Below, piece after piece: positions 25,552 through 36,034 of a stretch of DNA of 36,758 nucleotides. How positions within the stretch are numbered: the first letter of the stretch is position 1; each line of letters begins with the position of its first letter. The stretch is from assembly GCA_028825045.1 (NCBI GenBank), contig JAPKAY010000038.1, forward strand, positions 1 through 36,758. Reading direction: 5' to 3'. The translations under genes and the position numbers were made by a program. Source of the stretch: Halioglobus sp. GTDB taxonomy: Bacteria; Pseudomonadota; Gammaproteobacteria; Pseudomonadales; Halieaceae. The notes under the pieces are model-generated. The model had not been told where the DNA came from. It saw only the letters and a program-made list of their open reading frames with translations, and did not search any database.

Positions 25552-27351
25552 GTGAGCGAACTCCAACACATCCGCAATTTTTCTATCATCGCGCATATTG
25601 ATCACGGCAAATCAACACTGGCAGATCGCTTTATTCAGCACTGCGGGGGGTTGAGCGCGCGCGAAATGGATGAGCAGGTGCTCGATTCCATGGATATTGA
25701 ACGCGAGCGCGGGATCACCATCAAGGCGCAGAGTGTCTCCCTGGACTATCAGGCCCAGAGTGGACAAATCTACCAGCTCAATTTTATCGATACACCCGGA
25801 CACGTGGATTTCTCCTACGAAGTATCGCGTTCCCTGGCTGCCTGCGAAGGCGCTTTATTAGTTGTGGATGCCGGTCAGGGTGTTGAAGCGCAATCAGTTG
25901 CGAACTGTTACACCGCCATTGAGCAGGGCCTGGAGGTGCTGCCTATCCTGAACAAGATGGACCTGCCACAGGCGGACCCGGACCGCGTTAAGCTGGAGAT
26001 TGAAGAAATCATTGGCATCAATGCCAGTGAGGCCTGCATGGTCAGCGCAAAATCCGGGATGGGAATTGAAGATGCACTGGAACATCTGGTGGAGCATATT
26101 CCACCTCCTGAGGGTGACCGGGATGCTGCATTGCAGGCTCTGATTATCGACTCCTGGTTCGACAACTACCTGGGTGTGGTGTCCCTGGTGCGGGTTAAGC
26201 AGGGTGTGCTGCGCAAGCGCGATAAGTTTGTCGCCAAGTCTGTTGGGAAAGTTCACCAGATAGGCAGCCTGGGGATTTTTACGCCCAAGCGGGTTGAACA
26301 GGAAATGCTGCAAGCCGGTGAAGTGGGCTATGTGGTGGCCGGCATCAAGGATATTCACGGAGCGCCAGTGGGCGACACGCTGATCCATGCGCGTGACCTT
26401 GATGTGCCGGCTCTGCCGGGTTTTAAGCGTGTTAAACCTCAGGTTTATGCTGGAATTTTCACCATTTCCTCAGATGATTACGAAGATTTTCGGGACGCTC
26501 TGGCCAAACTGACCCTCAACGATGCGTCACTGCATTACGAACCGGAAACCTCCGATGCTCTTGGTTTTGGGTTTCGATGTGGATTTCTGGGTATGCTGCA
26601 TATGGAAATCATCCAGGAGCGACTGGAGCGAGAATACGATCTGGATCTCATTACCACTGCGCCAACCGTTATTTATGAAGTGCTTAAAAAGAATGGCGAC
26701 GTCGTTCAGGTAGACAACCCCTCAGCGCTACCGGAAGTGGGAGACATCGAAGAGATGCGTGAACCCATCGCGCGTTGCAACATTCTGGTACCCCAGGACT
26801 ACCTTGGGAATGTCATTACGTTGTGCGTAGATAAACGAGGCGTGCAACGTGATATGCAGTTTTTGGGCACGCAGGTGTCGGTGATTTACGATATTCCTAT
26901 GGCCGAAGTGGTGCTGGATTTCTTCGATCGTTTGAAATCTGTCAGCCGCGGATATGCCTCGCTTGACTACAGTTTTGAACGATTTGAGGCGGCAAGCCTC
27001 TCCCGACTGGATATTTTGATAAATACCGAGCGGGTCGATGCGCTGGCAGTCATTGTGCATCGCGACCATATTCAATACAGAGGAAGGGCTCTGACCGAGA
27101 AAATGAAAGAGTTGATTCCACGGCAGATGTTTGATGTTGCGATTCAGTCGGCGGTAGGCGGTAAAATTGTCGCCAGGCAGACCGTTAAGGCGCTGCGCAA
27201 AAATGTGACCGCAAAATGTTACGGCGGAGACGTGAGCCGCAAGCGTAAGTTGCTGGATAAACAGAAAGCCGGTAAAAAACGCATGAAGCAGGTCGGGCGG
27301 GTGGAAATCCCCCAATCGGCATTTTTAGCAGTACTTAAAGTGGATGGCTGA
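25552..27351 (+). CDS. lepA: Elongation factor 4 (LepA)
   Basis: A 599-residue translational GTPase that acts on ribosomes during initiation or back-translocation. G-domain motifs are AHIDHGKST (G1), DTPGHVDF (G3) and NKMDLP (G4), and the LepA-specific C-terminal region ends [17 protein letters not shown]. The start is GTG 25552. TACAAT at 25476-25481 is a possible -10 box with a GC-rich stretch after it and no clear -35. lepB follows after 3 bases, the classic lepA-lepB pair. Confidence 0.97.
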   Translation: MSELQHIRNFSIIAHIDHGKSTLADRFIQHCGGLSAREMDEQVLDSMDIERERGITIKAQSVSLDYQAQSGQIYQLNFIDTPGHVDFSYEVSRSLAACEGALLVVDAGQGVEAQSVANCYTAIEQGLEVLPILNKMDLPQADPDRVKLEIEEIIGINASEACMVSAKSGMGIEDALEHLVEHIPPPEGDRDAALQALIIDSWFDNYLGVVSLVRVKQGVLRKRDKFVAKSVGKVHQIGSLGIFTPKRVEQEMLQAGEVGYVVAGIKDIHGAPVGDTLIHARDLDVPALPGFKRVKPQVYAGIFTISSDDYEDFRDALAKLTLNDASLHYEPETSDALGFGFRCGFLGMLHMEIIQERLEREYDLDLITTAPTVIYEVLKKNGDVVQVDNPSALPEVGDIEEMREPIARCNILVPQDYLGNVITLCVDKRGVQRDMQFLGTQVSVIYDIPMAEVVLDFFDRLKSVSRGYASLDYSFERFEAASLSRLDILINTERVDALAVIVHRDHIQYRGRALTEKMKELIPRQMFDVAIQSAVGGKIVARQTVKALRKNVTAKCYGGDVSRKRKLLDKQKAGKKRMKQVGRVEIPQSAFLAVLKVDG

Positions 27352-27354
27352 AAA

Positions 27355-28203
27355 GTGAGTGATGTGGCAATTGATTTCCCCTTAATTCTGGTTTGCCTGG
27401 TTTTTGGCAGCGGGTTGCTATGGATGCTGGATGCTATATTTTTAGCCCCGGGACGCAAGCGCCTCATCAATGAACTGCAAAGCCAATATCCGAGCTGGAA
27501 CACCTCCGGCAGCTCCGATGCAACCAAATACGAAGCACGCGTGTCTGCAACAGCCAGCGAACCTCTGGTAATTGAATATGCCAAGTCATTTTTTCCAGTG
27601 TTGCTTGTCGTGTTTGTCCTGCGCTCGTTTATCGTCGAGCCCTTTCAGATTCCGTCTTCGTCCATGGTTCCTACTTTGCAGGTCGGGGACTATATCTTGG
27701 TCAACAAGTATACCTACGGTATTCGGCTCCCGGTTATACGCACTAAGGTATTGAGTCTGAATGAGCCCCAGCGTGGGGATGTGATGGTGTTTTTTCCACC
27801 CCATATGAATGATACGTATTTCATTAAGAGGGTGGTTGGTTTGCCCGGTGATACGGTGCGCTACCGCAATAAGCAATTGTATATTAACGGTGAGCAGGTT
27901 GAGCGCAGTCCAGCCCCGGAATTTACCAGCTCGAGTTCACGTGAGCGTATTGAGTTCGAACTTCTGGGCGATGAGGAACATCTAATGCAGGTCGATACCA
28001 GCCGGGCTACGCGGGACTTCTCAGTGGTCGTCAAGCCCGGTCATTACTTTATGATGGGTGATAACCGCGACAATAGTAGCGATAGTCGAGTATGGGGTCA
28101 GGTGCCGGAAAAGGATATAGTGGGCAAGGCCTTCGCGGTATGGATGCATTGGGACTCGTTCGTGAGCATACCGAGTTTTAACCGTGCCGGGCTGATAGAA
28201 TAA
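27355..28203 (+). CDS. lepB: Signal peptidase I
   Basis: A 282-residue inner-membrane protease that removes signal peptides from exported proteins. There is an N-terminal helix at about 8-30 and a second at about 78-93. The catalytic pair is Ser103 in PSSSMVP and Lys158 in FIKRVVGLPGD, and the conserved GDNRDNSSDSR box is present. The start is GTG 27355, 3 bases after lepA, so the two are cotranslated. Confidence 0.97.
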   Translation: MSDVAIDFPLILVCLVFGSGLLWMLDAIFLAPGRKRLINELQSQYPSWNTSGSSDATKYEARVSATASEPLVIEYAKSFFPVLLVVFVLRSFIVEPFQIPSSSMVPTLQVGDYILVNKYTYGIRLPVIRTKVLSLNEPQRGDVMVFFPPHMNDTYFIKRVVGLPGDTVRYRNKQLYINGEQVERSPAPEFTSSSSRERIEFELLGDEEHLMQVDTSRATRDFSVVVKPGHYFMMGDNRDNSSDSRVWGQVPEKDIVGKAFAVWMHWDSFVSIPSFNRAGLIE

Positions 28204-28231
28204 GTAAAATGGGGTAATGGAGGGGAACCTT

Positions 28232-28642
28232 ATGACTTTACGTCGGCGTCAATCAGGCATGTCAATGCCAGGCATATTCGTCATCCTGCTAATGCTTGGT
28301 TTTTTTGCCCTGTGTGCTATTCGCATCGCTCCTCCGTATTTTGAATATCTAAGCGTCAAGAACATTCTTTCGAACATCGCTATGGCACCGGAGACGGCTG
28401 AAGAGAGTATCCGGCAGATCAGGCGCAGCATTACCAGCAATTATAATACTAACCAGATTTATGAAACTGAGGCCAAGGATGTGAATATCTTTCGCAGAGG
28501 TGGCAAGACGTATATTGACGCGAGCTACGAGGTGAGATTGCCTATTGCCTGGCGTGTAGATGCGGTGGTCAGTTTTGATGATTTAATCTACGTCGTTGGT
28601 CAGGCGGATCCTATTTCACCCGATCTAGTGCCTAGCAGCTAA
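28232..28642 (+). CDS. DUF4845 membrane protein
   Basis: A 136-residue protein with a pilin-like N-terminus: basic residues, then MSMPGIFVILLMLGFFALCA, one membrane helix. A polar domain of about 100 residues follows. ATG 28232 is chosen because GGAGGGG (28219-28225) is 6 bases upstream; an earlier in-frame ATG at 28217 overlaps that site. Its place between lepB and rnc is conserved in many gammaproteobacteria, which is how the family is recognised. No function is established. Confidence 0.85.
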   Translation: MTLRRRQSGMSMPGIFVILLMLGFFALCAIRIAPPYFEYLSVKNILSNIAMAPETAEESIRQIRRSITSNYNTNQIYETEAKDVNIFRRGGKTYIDASYEVRLPIAWRVDAVVSFDDLIYVVGQADPISPDLVPSS

Positions 28643-28646
28643 GCGC

Positions 28647-29327
28647 ATGGCCGACGAGGCGCGACTGCAGCAGGCGCTGGGTTATCCGTTTTGTAATGAG
28701 GAACTGCTTCGCCTGGCAATGACTCATCGTAGTGCGGGTGGCGAGAACAACGAGCGCCTTGAGTTTCTAGGCGACTCTATCCTTAATCACATTATTGCTG
28801 AGGCGCTTTATCGCCGTTTCCCGGATGCCAGGGAGGGCGAGATGAGTCGAATGCGCGCGTCTCTGGTCAAGGGCGATACCCTTGCCGAAGTGGCCCGGGA
28901 ATTGGAACTGGGCCAGTATTTACTCTTGGGAGCTGGCGAGCGCAAGAGCGGCGGCCATCGGCGTAGTTCTATTCTGGCGGATGCCTTCGAAGCAATCGTG
29001 GGGGCGATTTTGTTGGATGCTGACGTGGAGCAGTGTCGACAATGCGTACTGGGTTGGTTTGCGTCGCGCCTGGATCAACTTAGCATTGGCGCGGTGGATA
29101 AGGATGCTAAAACCCGACTGCAGGAGTACCTGCAGGGTAAAAGCAAGCCTTTGCCCGAGTACGAATTGGTCGCCACCCAGGGCGCCGATCATGACCGACA
29201 GTTTCAAGTGGCGTGTCGCCTGATCAAGCCTGCTCTGGTGGTAACCGGTACCGGTTCGAGTCTACGCAAAGCAGAGCAAAGTGCCGCCACGGCGGCCCTA
29301 CAGAGTATCTTCGATCATGGCGGATGA
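28647..29327 (+). CDS. rnc: Ribonuclease III
   Basis: A 226-residue double-stranded RNA endonuclease that processes rRNA precursors and some mRNAs. The signature [12 protein letters not shown] is at 35-46, the second acidic catalytic cluster is in [13 protein letters not shown], and the C-terminal dsRNA-binding domain covers about 155-226 ([20 protein letters not shown]). Its last 11 bases overlap era. Confidence 0.97.
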   Translation: MADEARLQQALGYPFCNEELLRLAMTHRSAGGENNERLEFLGDSILNHIIAEALYRRFPDAREGEMSRMRASLVKGDTLAEVARELELGQYLLLGAGERKSGGHRRSSILADAFEAIVGAILLDADVEQCRQCVLGWFASRLDQLSIGAVDKDAKTRLQEYLQGKSKPLPEYELVATQGADHDRQFQVACRLIKPALVVTGTGSSLRKAEQSAATAALQSIFDHGG

Positions 29328-30219
29328 GGGTGAAAGACATTGCGGTTATGTCGCGATAGTCGGGCGGCCAAACGTCGGTAAATCGACGCTTTTGAATCAC
29401 CTTCTGGGCCAGAAGATCAGCATTACGTCGCGCAAGCCGCAAACTACCCGGCATCAGGTTCTGGGGATTCAGACCAAGAACAATAACCAGATCATTTTCG
29501 TCGATACGCCGGGATTGCATTTGAACGCGGGTAAGGCGATTAACCGCTATATGAATCGTGCAGCCACGTCAGCAATCCGAGACGTGGATTTAGTTGTTTT
29601 TGTCATAGATCGAACGGCCTGGACTGACGAAGATGCTCATGTTCTCGCGCAAATAGAGCAATCCGGCCTTCCCACTCTGCTGGTAATCAACAAAGTAGAC
29701 CTTCTGGCGGACAAGGCAGAATTGTTACCCCATTTGGAGAGGTTAGCCAAACTGGCAGAGTTTGCAGCTATCTTGCCGGTGTCAGCATTGCGTCAACACA
29801 ATGTAGATACCCTGGAAACGGAGATTTTGAAGTTTTTACCCCGGTCAGAGTATTTTTTCCCTGAAGACCAGATCACGGACCGCAGCCAGCGCTTTTTAGC
29901 GGCGGAAATGGTTCGCGAGAAGATAATGCGGCAACTTGGCGACGAACTACCGTACGCCATTGCCGTTGAAATAGAAGAGTTCGCACAAGAAAACGAGGTC
30001 TTGCATATATCAGCTGCGATTTATGTAGAGCGCAGTGGGCAGAAAAAAATACTCATAGGTGACAAGGGTTCGCGGCTGCGCTCAATTGGTTCGCAGGCGC
30101 GAGTTGATATGGAGTCGCTTTTTGACAGCAAAGTCATGCTGCGCCTGTGGGTCAAAGTCAAATCCGGCTGGTCAGACGACGAACGGGCACTGCGAAGTCT
30201 AGGCTATGATGATCGCTAG
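29317..30219 (+). CDS. era: GTPase Era
   Basis: A 300-residue GTPase for 16S rRNA maturation and 30S assembly. The P-loop GRPNVGKST is at 16-24, followed by DTPGLH, NKVDLL and a C-terminal KH domain ([18 protein letters not shown]). ATG 29317 matches the usual family N-terminus and overlaps the rnc stop, so translation is coupled. The rnc-era-recO order is standard. Confidence 0.97.
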   Translation: MADEGERHCGYVAIVGRPNVGKSTLLNHLLGQKISITSRKPQTTRHQVLGIQTKNNNQIIFVDTPGLHLNAGKAINRYMNRAATSAIRDVDLVVFVIDRTAWTDEDAHVLAQIEQSGLPTLLVINKVDLLADKAELLPHLERLAKLAEFAAILPVSALRQHNVDTLETEILKFLPRSEYFFPEDQITDRSQRFLAAEMVREKIMRQLGDELPYAIAVEIEEFAQENEVLHISAAIYVERSGQKKILIGDKGSRLRSIGSQARVDMESLFDSKVMLRLWVKVKSGWSDDERALRSLGYDDR

Positions 30220-30236
30220 GTGCAGGCGGTGCCGTA

Positions 30237-30992
30237 ATGCGGGTTAATTTGCAGCCGGCGTATGTATTACATAGTCGACCCTATCGCGATACTAGCGCGC
30301 TGCTGGAGGTTTTTACTGCTGAGCACGGTCGGATTAGTTTGGTCGCCCGGGGTGCCCGTCGTCAGTCCCGCAAGGGAAGTGGCGCTGCTCTTCTGCAGCC
30401 TTTCATTCCGCTGTTAGTATCGTTCTCCGGGCGCTCCGAATTGAAGAGCCTGGTAGCCTTTGAGTCGGCACGGGGTATGCTGGTGCTGCCCGGTGAGCGC
30501 CTGTTCAGTGGGCTGTACCTCAATGAGCTGCTGATGCGCTTGTTGCACCGCAATGACGCCCATCCACGCCTGTTCGCAGCGTATGACGGCGCGTTACAGG
30601 GGCTCACCAGTGACTCCACAATGGATACTGTGCTGCGCCAGTTCGAACTGACATTGCTGGATGAGCTGGGTTATCGCGTCGAGCTTGGTTTAGATGGCGC
30701 CAGCGGGCAGCCGGTGGAGGGCGCGCGTTGGTATCGCTACGATCCTGGTCTGGGTCTGGTGGCGATAGCCGATGCGGCAAATCCGACCGGTGCCGTCTAT
30801 TGTGGGGCTGAACTATTGGCCATGAAAGCGGGTGAAATGGAAGGGCCTGCAAGGCAGGCCGCTAAACGCTTGCTGCGAGAAGCGCTCGCCGTCCATCTTG
30901 GAGATGCGCCATTGCGCAGCCGAGAGTTATTTCGGGTCGCGTCGTCCAAGAGGCCCTCAGCAGAGACGGCGCAAAAGCGACCTGAGCACTGA
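30237..30992 (+). CDS. recO: DNA repair protein RecO
   Basis: A 251-residue protein that loads RecA on single-stranded DNA with RecR in gap repair. The N-terminal OB fold begins PAYVLHSRPYRDTSALLEVF and continues ISLVARGARRQSRKGS; the helical C-terminal part has the expected length. It is 17 bases after era and closes the lepA-lepB-rnc-era operon. pdxJ, which often follows recO, is absent here; cysM comes next after a 124-base gap. Confidence 0.95.
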   Translation: MRVNLQPAYVLHSRPYRDTSALLEVFTAEHGRISLVARGARRQSRKGSGAALLQPFIPLLVSFSGRSELKSLVAFESARGMLVLPGERLFSGLYLNELLMRLLHRNDAHPRLFAAYDGALQGLTSDSTMDTVLRQFELTLLDELGYRVELGLDGASGQPVEGARWYRYDPGLGLVAIADAANPTGAVYCGAELLAMKAGEMEGPARQAAKRLLREALAVHLGDAPLRSRELFRVASSKRPSAETAQKRPEH

Positions 30993-31082
30993 TCTCAGCT
31001 GCATAGTCACGAGGCAGCGAGCTTGACCATTTCGTATACTTTTTTTTCAAATTCCTCATGGCCTCGTCATGGGCTCTATCTA

Positions 31083-31088
31083 TATAAT
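31083..31088 (+). promoter_or_regulatory. Possible -10 box upstream of cysM
   Basis: A perfect TATAAT lies about 29 bases before the cysM start in the recO-cysM gap. No -35 box resembling TTGACA is found at 16-18 bases. It would give a very short leader. Only the box itself is visible. Confidence 0.25.
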
Positions 31089-31116
31089 CACTGCCCCGGT
31101 CTGTGGTAACCAATGT

Positions 31117-32013
31117 ATGCCTGAATATCCGACTATTGAAGCTTGTATAGGCAATACTCCGCTTGTGCGCCTGCAGCGCCTTCCTGGCCAAACAACGAAC
31201 ACGATTCTCGCCAAGTTGGAGGGTAATAACCCGGCCGGGTCGGTCAAGGATCGCCCCGCCTTGAGTATGATCGCCCGAGCTGAGGAGCGAGGTGAAATCG
31301 CACCGGGCGACACCCTTATTGAGGCAACCAGTGGCAATACCGGCATTGCCCTGGCAATGGCTTCAGCCATCAGGGGCTACCGCTTGATTTTAATTATGCC
31401 CTCTCATATGAGTGTGGAGCGTAAGCAGGCAATGTCGGCTTACGGCGCTCAATTGCTAGAGGTGTCGCAGAAAGAAGGGATGGAGGGCGCCAGGGATCTG
31501 GCCTTGCAAATGCAGGATGACGGGTTGGGAAGGGTGCTGGATCAGTTTGGGAATGCAGATAACCCGCGCGCGCATCTGGAGGGCACCGGGCCAGAAATCT
31601 GGCAGCAGACAAGCGGTACGATAACCCACTTCGTCAGTTCCATGGGAACGACCGGCACAATAATGGGCAGCTCGACCTATCTCAAACAACAGAATGAGGG
31701 GGTGCAGATTATTGGCCTGCAGCCACTGGAAGGTGACAGTATCCCTGGGATAAGGCGCTGGCCCACGGCCTATATGCCCAAGATATATGATGCGTTTCGC
31801 GTCGATCGAGTGATGGAGATCTCTCAGGAGACTGCAGAGAACACCATGCGCCGACTTGCTACCGAAGAAGGGATATTTTGTGGTGTTTCCTCCGGTGCTT
31901 CTATCGCGGCTGCATTGACGCTTTCGCGCGAACTGCAAAACGCCGTTATTGTGGCGATTATATGTGATCGGGGTGATCGGTATTTGTCCACGGGTGTATT
32001 TGGCCCAACGTAG
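31117..32013 (+). CDS. cysM: Cysteine synthase B
   Basis: A 298-residue PLP-dependent O-acetylserine sulfhydrylase of the CysM type. The PLP lysine is K44 in GSVKDRPAL, the phosphate-binding loop is EATSGNTGIAL, and the C-terminal GVSSGAS loop is present. The short RRLPGQ-type N-terminal region and PEYPTIEACIGNTPLVRL opening match CysM rather than CysK. ATG 31117 fits the family start; the ribosome site is weak, and the frame extends to an earlier ATG at 31069. relA follows 13 bases later. Confidence 0.93.
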   Translation: MPEYPTIEACIGNTPLVRLQRLPGQTTNTILAKLEGNNPAGSVKDRPALSMIARAEERGEIAPGDTLIEATSGNTGIALAMASAIRGYRLILIMPSHMSVERKQAMSAYGAQLLEVSQKEGMEGARDLALQMQDDGLGRVLDQFGNADNPRAHLEGTGPEIWQQTSGTITHFVSSMGTTGTIMGSSTYLKQQNEGVQIIGLQPLEGDSIPGIRRWPTAYMPKIYDAFRVDRVMEISQETAENTMRRLATEEGIFCGVSSGASIAAALTLSRELQNAVIVAIICDRGDRYLSTGVFGPT

Positions 32014-32026
32014 GGGCACGGTGTAG

Positions 32027-34243
32027 ATGGTTCAAGTTCGACCACAAACGCTCATTGATGATGAGGGGGAAATTGATCTCGGTGGTTGGCTGCAACAGCT
32101 GCCACTGGAGCTCTCTGAGGAAGACAAGGCCAGGTTATTGACAGCCTGCCAGCTTGCAAAAAGCGCACGGCAGCGCTCGGGACACGACACCGTAGATTGG
32201 GCCCGTGACACTGACTGTTTCGTCGCTGGGCTGGATATAGCCCTCATTCTTGCCGATCTGCACGTCGACCTTGAGTGTCTTCTGGCTGGCATTCTCTACC
32301 GCTCCGTGCGCGAAGAGCGGTTGACGCTCGAGCAGATTCAGACGCCTTTTGGCAAAGAGGTAACAGATTTGATCGACGGTGTTCTGCGAATGGCGGCGAT
32401 TGAGACCTTGCCGCTGCAAAATGCCGATCCCGTCCTTGGCCAGGCCCACAGTCAGAAAGACAATATCCGAAAAATGCTGATTGCGTTGGTCGATGATGTT
32501 CGTGTTGCTCTGATCAAACTCGCGGAGCGCACTTGTGCCATAAGGTCGGTAAAAGAAGATGAGCAGCGTCGGCGGCAAATCGGCCAGGAGGTTTTTGACG
32601 TTTACGCGCCGCTTGCACACCGGTTGGGGATTGGTCACCTGAAATGGGAGTTGGAAGACCTTTCCTTCCGTTATATATACGCCGAATCTTACCGCAAAAT
32701 CGCGCGCTTGCTTGATGGTAAACGCCTTGAGCGGGACCGCTTCATTGCCAGCGTGACAGAGGAATTAACGAATATCCTCGCAGGTGCGGGGCTGAAATTC
32801 AAAATCGGCGGTCGAGCCAAGCATATCTACAGCATCTGGCGCAAAATGCAGCGCAAGGGAATTGGGTTTTCCCAAGTCTATGATATTCGAGCGGTGCGAA
32901 TTCTAGTGCCAGAGGTCAGGGACTGTTATGCCACATTGGGTCTTGTGCATGGATTGTGGCGAAATATCCCCAATGAGTTTGACGATTACATTGCCAACCC
33001 GAAAGAGAATGGCTATCGGTCTCTACATACCGCTGTAATCGGTCCGGAGGGGAAAACGCTGGAAATTCAGATTCGCACTGAAAAAATGGACGACGAGGCT
33101 GAACTGGGCGTCTGCGCCCATTGGCGTTATAAGGGCGCTGATGCTGGAAGTGGTCTGGCCAGCACCTATGAAGAAAAGATTGCATGGCTCCGTCAGGTGC
33201 TGGATTGGCACGAAGAAACCGGCGACGTGGGAGCTGTAGCGGAACAATTCAGTTTTAGTGTGGCGCAAGACAGAGTGTATGCCTTCACGCCGGACGGGGA
33301 CGTGGTGAACCTGGCTTATGGCGCTACACCGCTGGATTTCGCCTATCACGTGCATACTGAGATCGGCCACAGCTGTCGCGGTGCCAAGGTTAATGGCAGC
33401 ATTGTGCCACTTACCTACCAGTTGAAAACCGGTGAGAGGGTCGAGGTGATGACCAGCAGCGAGTCAATCCCCAGGCGTGATTGGCTGCAATCTGGGCTGG
33501 GGTATCTAAAAACTGCGCGCGCCCGCGCTAAGGTGCAGCACTGGTTCAAGAGTCGAGCGCGTGAGGAGAACATTGATACCGGGCGTCACCTATTGGAAAA
33601 GGAGTTCAAGCGCTTGGCGCTTACCAGTGTGGACTACCAACGCATCGCCAAAACCGTACAGTTTGCAACGGTTGAGGATATGTTTGCCGTCGTGGGGTCC
33701 GGGGAAATGTCCTCTGGTCACGTACTTAACGCGGCGCAGGGGTTGGTGGGCAGGTTAGCGGGTCGGCAGGTTCAGCCCAGCGAGGGCTATCCAGATCAGG
33801 TGGAGGTGCAGGGCGCGGGTAATCTGCCGACACATATTGCTGGCTGCTGCAATCCATTGCCCGGAGATACGATCGCGGGGTTTATCACCCGGGGGAATGG
33901 GGTCAGTATTCACCGTGCAGATTGTGCACGAATATTGAGCTCTGCTGACAGCACAGAGGCACGCATTATCGAAGTAGAGTGGGGTGTTGCGCCTCCAGAG
34001 TCTTATGAGGTCGATGTCGTCATTGAGGCTTATGATCGACATGGTTTGCTGCGTGACATAACGGGCTTATTCGCCAGTGCCAGAATCAATGTACTGTCTA
34101 TCAACACGATAACCAACAAACAGAGCAACAGCGCGACAATGCGTCTCCACGTTGAGGTGCCTAGTTTGGCCTCCTTGTCCAAACTGCTTGAGCGCATAGA
34201 TCGCTTGAAAAATGTGGCTTCAGCAGTCCGGATTTCGGAATAG
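32027..34243 (+). CDS. relA: GTP pyrophosphokinase RelA, (p)ppGpp synthetase
   Basis: A 738-residue ribosome-associated alarmone synthetase of the stringent response. The N-terminal hydrolase fold is inactive: the HDxxED motif of SpoT is replaced (ILYRSVRE near 89-97). The synthetase has EFDD at 317-320, the RelA-type acidic motif rather than the RxKD of bifunctional SpoT, followed by ENGYRSLHTAVIG. TGS (about 420-480), a Cys-containing domain with AGCCNPLPGD, and a C-terminal ACT domain complete the protein. mazG follows 9 bases later. Confidence 0.97.
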   Translation: MVQVRPQTLIDDEGEIDLGGWLQQLPLELSEEDKARLLTACQLAKSARQRSGHDTVDWARDTDCFVAGLDIALILADLHVDLECLLAGILYRSVREERLTLEQIQTPFGKEVTDLIDGVLRMAAIETLPLQNADPVLGQAHSQKDNIRKMLIALVDDVRVALIKLAERTCAIRSVKEDEQRRRQIGQEVFDVYAPLAHRLGIGHLKWELEDLSFRYIYAESYRKIARLLDGKRLERDRFIASVTEELTNILAGAGLKFKIGGRAKHIYSIWRKMQRKGIGFSQVYDIRAVRILVPEVRDCYATLGLVHGLWRNIPNEFDDYIANPKENGYRSLHTAVIGPEGKTLEIQIRTEKMDDEAELGVCAHWRYKGADAGSGLASTYEEKIAWLRQVLDWHEETGDVGAVAEQFSFSVAQDRVYAFTPDGDVVNLAYGATPLDFAYHVHTEIGHSCRGAKVNGSIVPLTYQLKTGERVEVMTSSESIPRRDWLQSGLGYLKTARARAKVQHWFKSRAREENIDTGRHLLEKEFKRLALTSVDYQRIAKTVQFATVEDMFAVVGSGEMSSGHVLNAAQGLVGRLAGRQVQPSEGYPDQVEVQGAGNLPTHIAGCCNPLPGDTIAGFITRGNGVSIHRADCARILSSADSTEARIIEVEWGVAPPESYEVDVVIEAYDRHGLLRDITGLFASARINVLSINTITNKQSNSATMRLHVEVPSLASLSKLLERIDRLKNVASAVRISE

Positions 34244-34252
34244 GAGCGAGGA

Positions 34253-35071
34253 ATGATCACAGTACCCTATTCAATAGCTGATTTGTTGCGAGTAATGCAG
34301 CGGCTTCGGGACCCTCAGAGTGGCTGCCCCTGGGATTTACAGCAAGACTTTAAGAGTATTGTCCCCTCTACGCTGGAGGAGTGTTATGAGTTGGCTCAAG
34401 CCATAGAGAATGAGGATTACGAACATGTCGCCGAAGAATTGGGGGATCTGTTGTTCCAAGTGGTCTTCTACTCGCAATTGGGCAAAGAACAAAATCTGTT
34501 TTCATTAGACAGCGTGGTTAATACTCTGGTCGAAAAACTCATCCGGCGGCACCCGCATGTCTTCGCCGCCGGGCAAATCGAAGGCCAGGTGACAAATCAC
34601 AGTTCTATCGATGATGTCAGGCAGACGTGGGAAGCGATCAAGCAGAGTGAGCGAGATGAAAAAGGCCAATTCGGACTGCTGGCGGATGTACCCGTCGCAT
34701 TGCCGGCCTTGCCCCGGGCACAGAAGGTGCAAAAACGTGCCGCGCAGGTAAAATTTGACTGGGAGGATGTCCCTGGGGTGCTGGACAAGCTGCAGGAAGA
34801 GGTCGCTGAATTACGAGCCGCACTGCATTCGCAAAGTGCAGATGAAATACGCAATGAAATGGGCGACGTCCTGTTTACCTGCGCTAATCTAGCGCGTCAT
34901 CTGGATTTGGACGCGGAGGACACGCTGCGCCAATCGACGGCCAAATTTGAGCGCCGGTTTCACTATATGGAAATGGCTGCCGAAGCAGAAGGGACGACGC
35001 TGTCGATGATGAGTGAAATACAGCGAGAACACCTCTGGCGCCGTGCAAAAGAGTCTTTGGGTAACACATAG
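34253..35071 (+). CDS. mazG: Nucleoside triphosphate pyrophosphohydrolase MazG
   Basis: A 272-residue all-alpha NTP pyrophosphatase that removes non-canonical or excess NTPs. Two MazG repeats are visible. The first has CPWDLQQDFKSIVPSTLEEC followed by an acidic ELGDLLFQVVF metal-binding helix; the second has KLQEEVAELRAAL and NEMGDVLFTCANLARHL. Its place directly after relA is conserved; in E. coli the mazEF module is between them, and here it is absent. In E. coli MazG activity is reported to lower ppGpp. Confidence 0.96.
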   Translation: MITVPYSIADLLRVMQRLRDPQSGCPWDLQQDFKSIVPSTLEECYELAQAIENEDYEHVAEELGDLLFQVVFYSQLGKEQNLFSLDSVVNTLVEKLIRRHPHVFAAGQIEGQVTNHSSIDDVRQTWEAIKQSERDEKGQFGLLADVPVALPALPRAQKVQKRAAQVKFDWEDVPGVLDKLQEEVAELRAALHSQSADEIRNEMGDVLFTCANLARHLDLDAEDTLRQSTAKFERRFHYMEMAAEAEGTTLSMMSEIQREHLWRRAKESLGNT

Positions 35072-35079
35072 TCGAGGGC

Positions 35080-35108
35080 TTGTAACCTTTCTACACGCTG
35101 TGTATGGT
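35080..35108 (+). promoter_or_regulatory. Candidate sigma-70 promoter for adk
   Basis: TTGTAA (35080-35085) is followed after 17 bases by TATGGT (35103-35108) in the 119-base gap between mazG and adk. Spacing is ideal and box matches are fair. Other weak AT-rich boxes lie nearby, so the choice is tentative. Confidence 0.4.
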
Positions 35109-35178
35109 TATCGCGTTTTAAATAATACCAACGTAGTCTACTTTGCGGTGAAAATATCCTATCGCAAATCACTTTTGA

Positions 35179-35838
<660 letters not shown>

Positions 35839-35870
35839 CGTCGTCTAGTGTCATTAAGAGAAAAAAATTG

Positions 35871-35895
35871 GGAGCCTAATCGGCTCCTTTTTTTT
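35871..35895. terminator. Rho-independent terminator after adk (possibly bidirectional)
   Basis: GGAGCC (35871-35876), a 5-base loop, and GGCTCC (35882-35887) form a perfect 6-bp stem, followed by eight T (35888-35895). Seven A (35861-35867) just before the stem give a T-run on the other strand as well, so it may stop transcription from both sides. It ends the adk transcript. Confidence 0.9.
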
Positions 35896-35993
35896 GTATT
35901 GCGACACAGAAAAGGCAGATGCAGGGGGTAAAAATTCTGTAATTTGCACTATTGTATCTACATAACATTGTTGTTATTTTTGAACATAAGGTA

Positions 35994-36022
35994 TTGCAAT
36001 TTGTAGCGTGCAGTTTTATACA
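35994..36022 (+). promoter_or_regulatory. Candidate sigma-70 promoter before the repeat gene
   Basis: TTGCAA (35994-35999) is followed after 17 bases by TATACA (36017-36022). It is in an AT-rich stretch after the adk terminator and points towards the basic repeat protein. A purine-rich GAGGGAG comes directly after it, at the predicted start of transcription, so the exact start site is unclear. Confidence 0.4.
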
Positions 36023-36034
36023 GAGGGAGCTGCG

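Noticed and set aside
35142..35168. Inverted repeat TTTGCG-N15-CGCAAA in the adk leader
   Set aside because: Six-base arms are expected by chance in a gap of this size, and nothing else supports a function.
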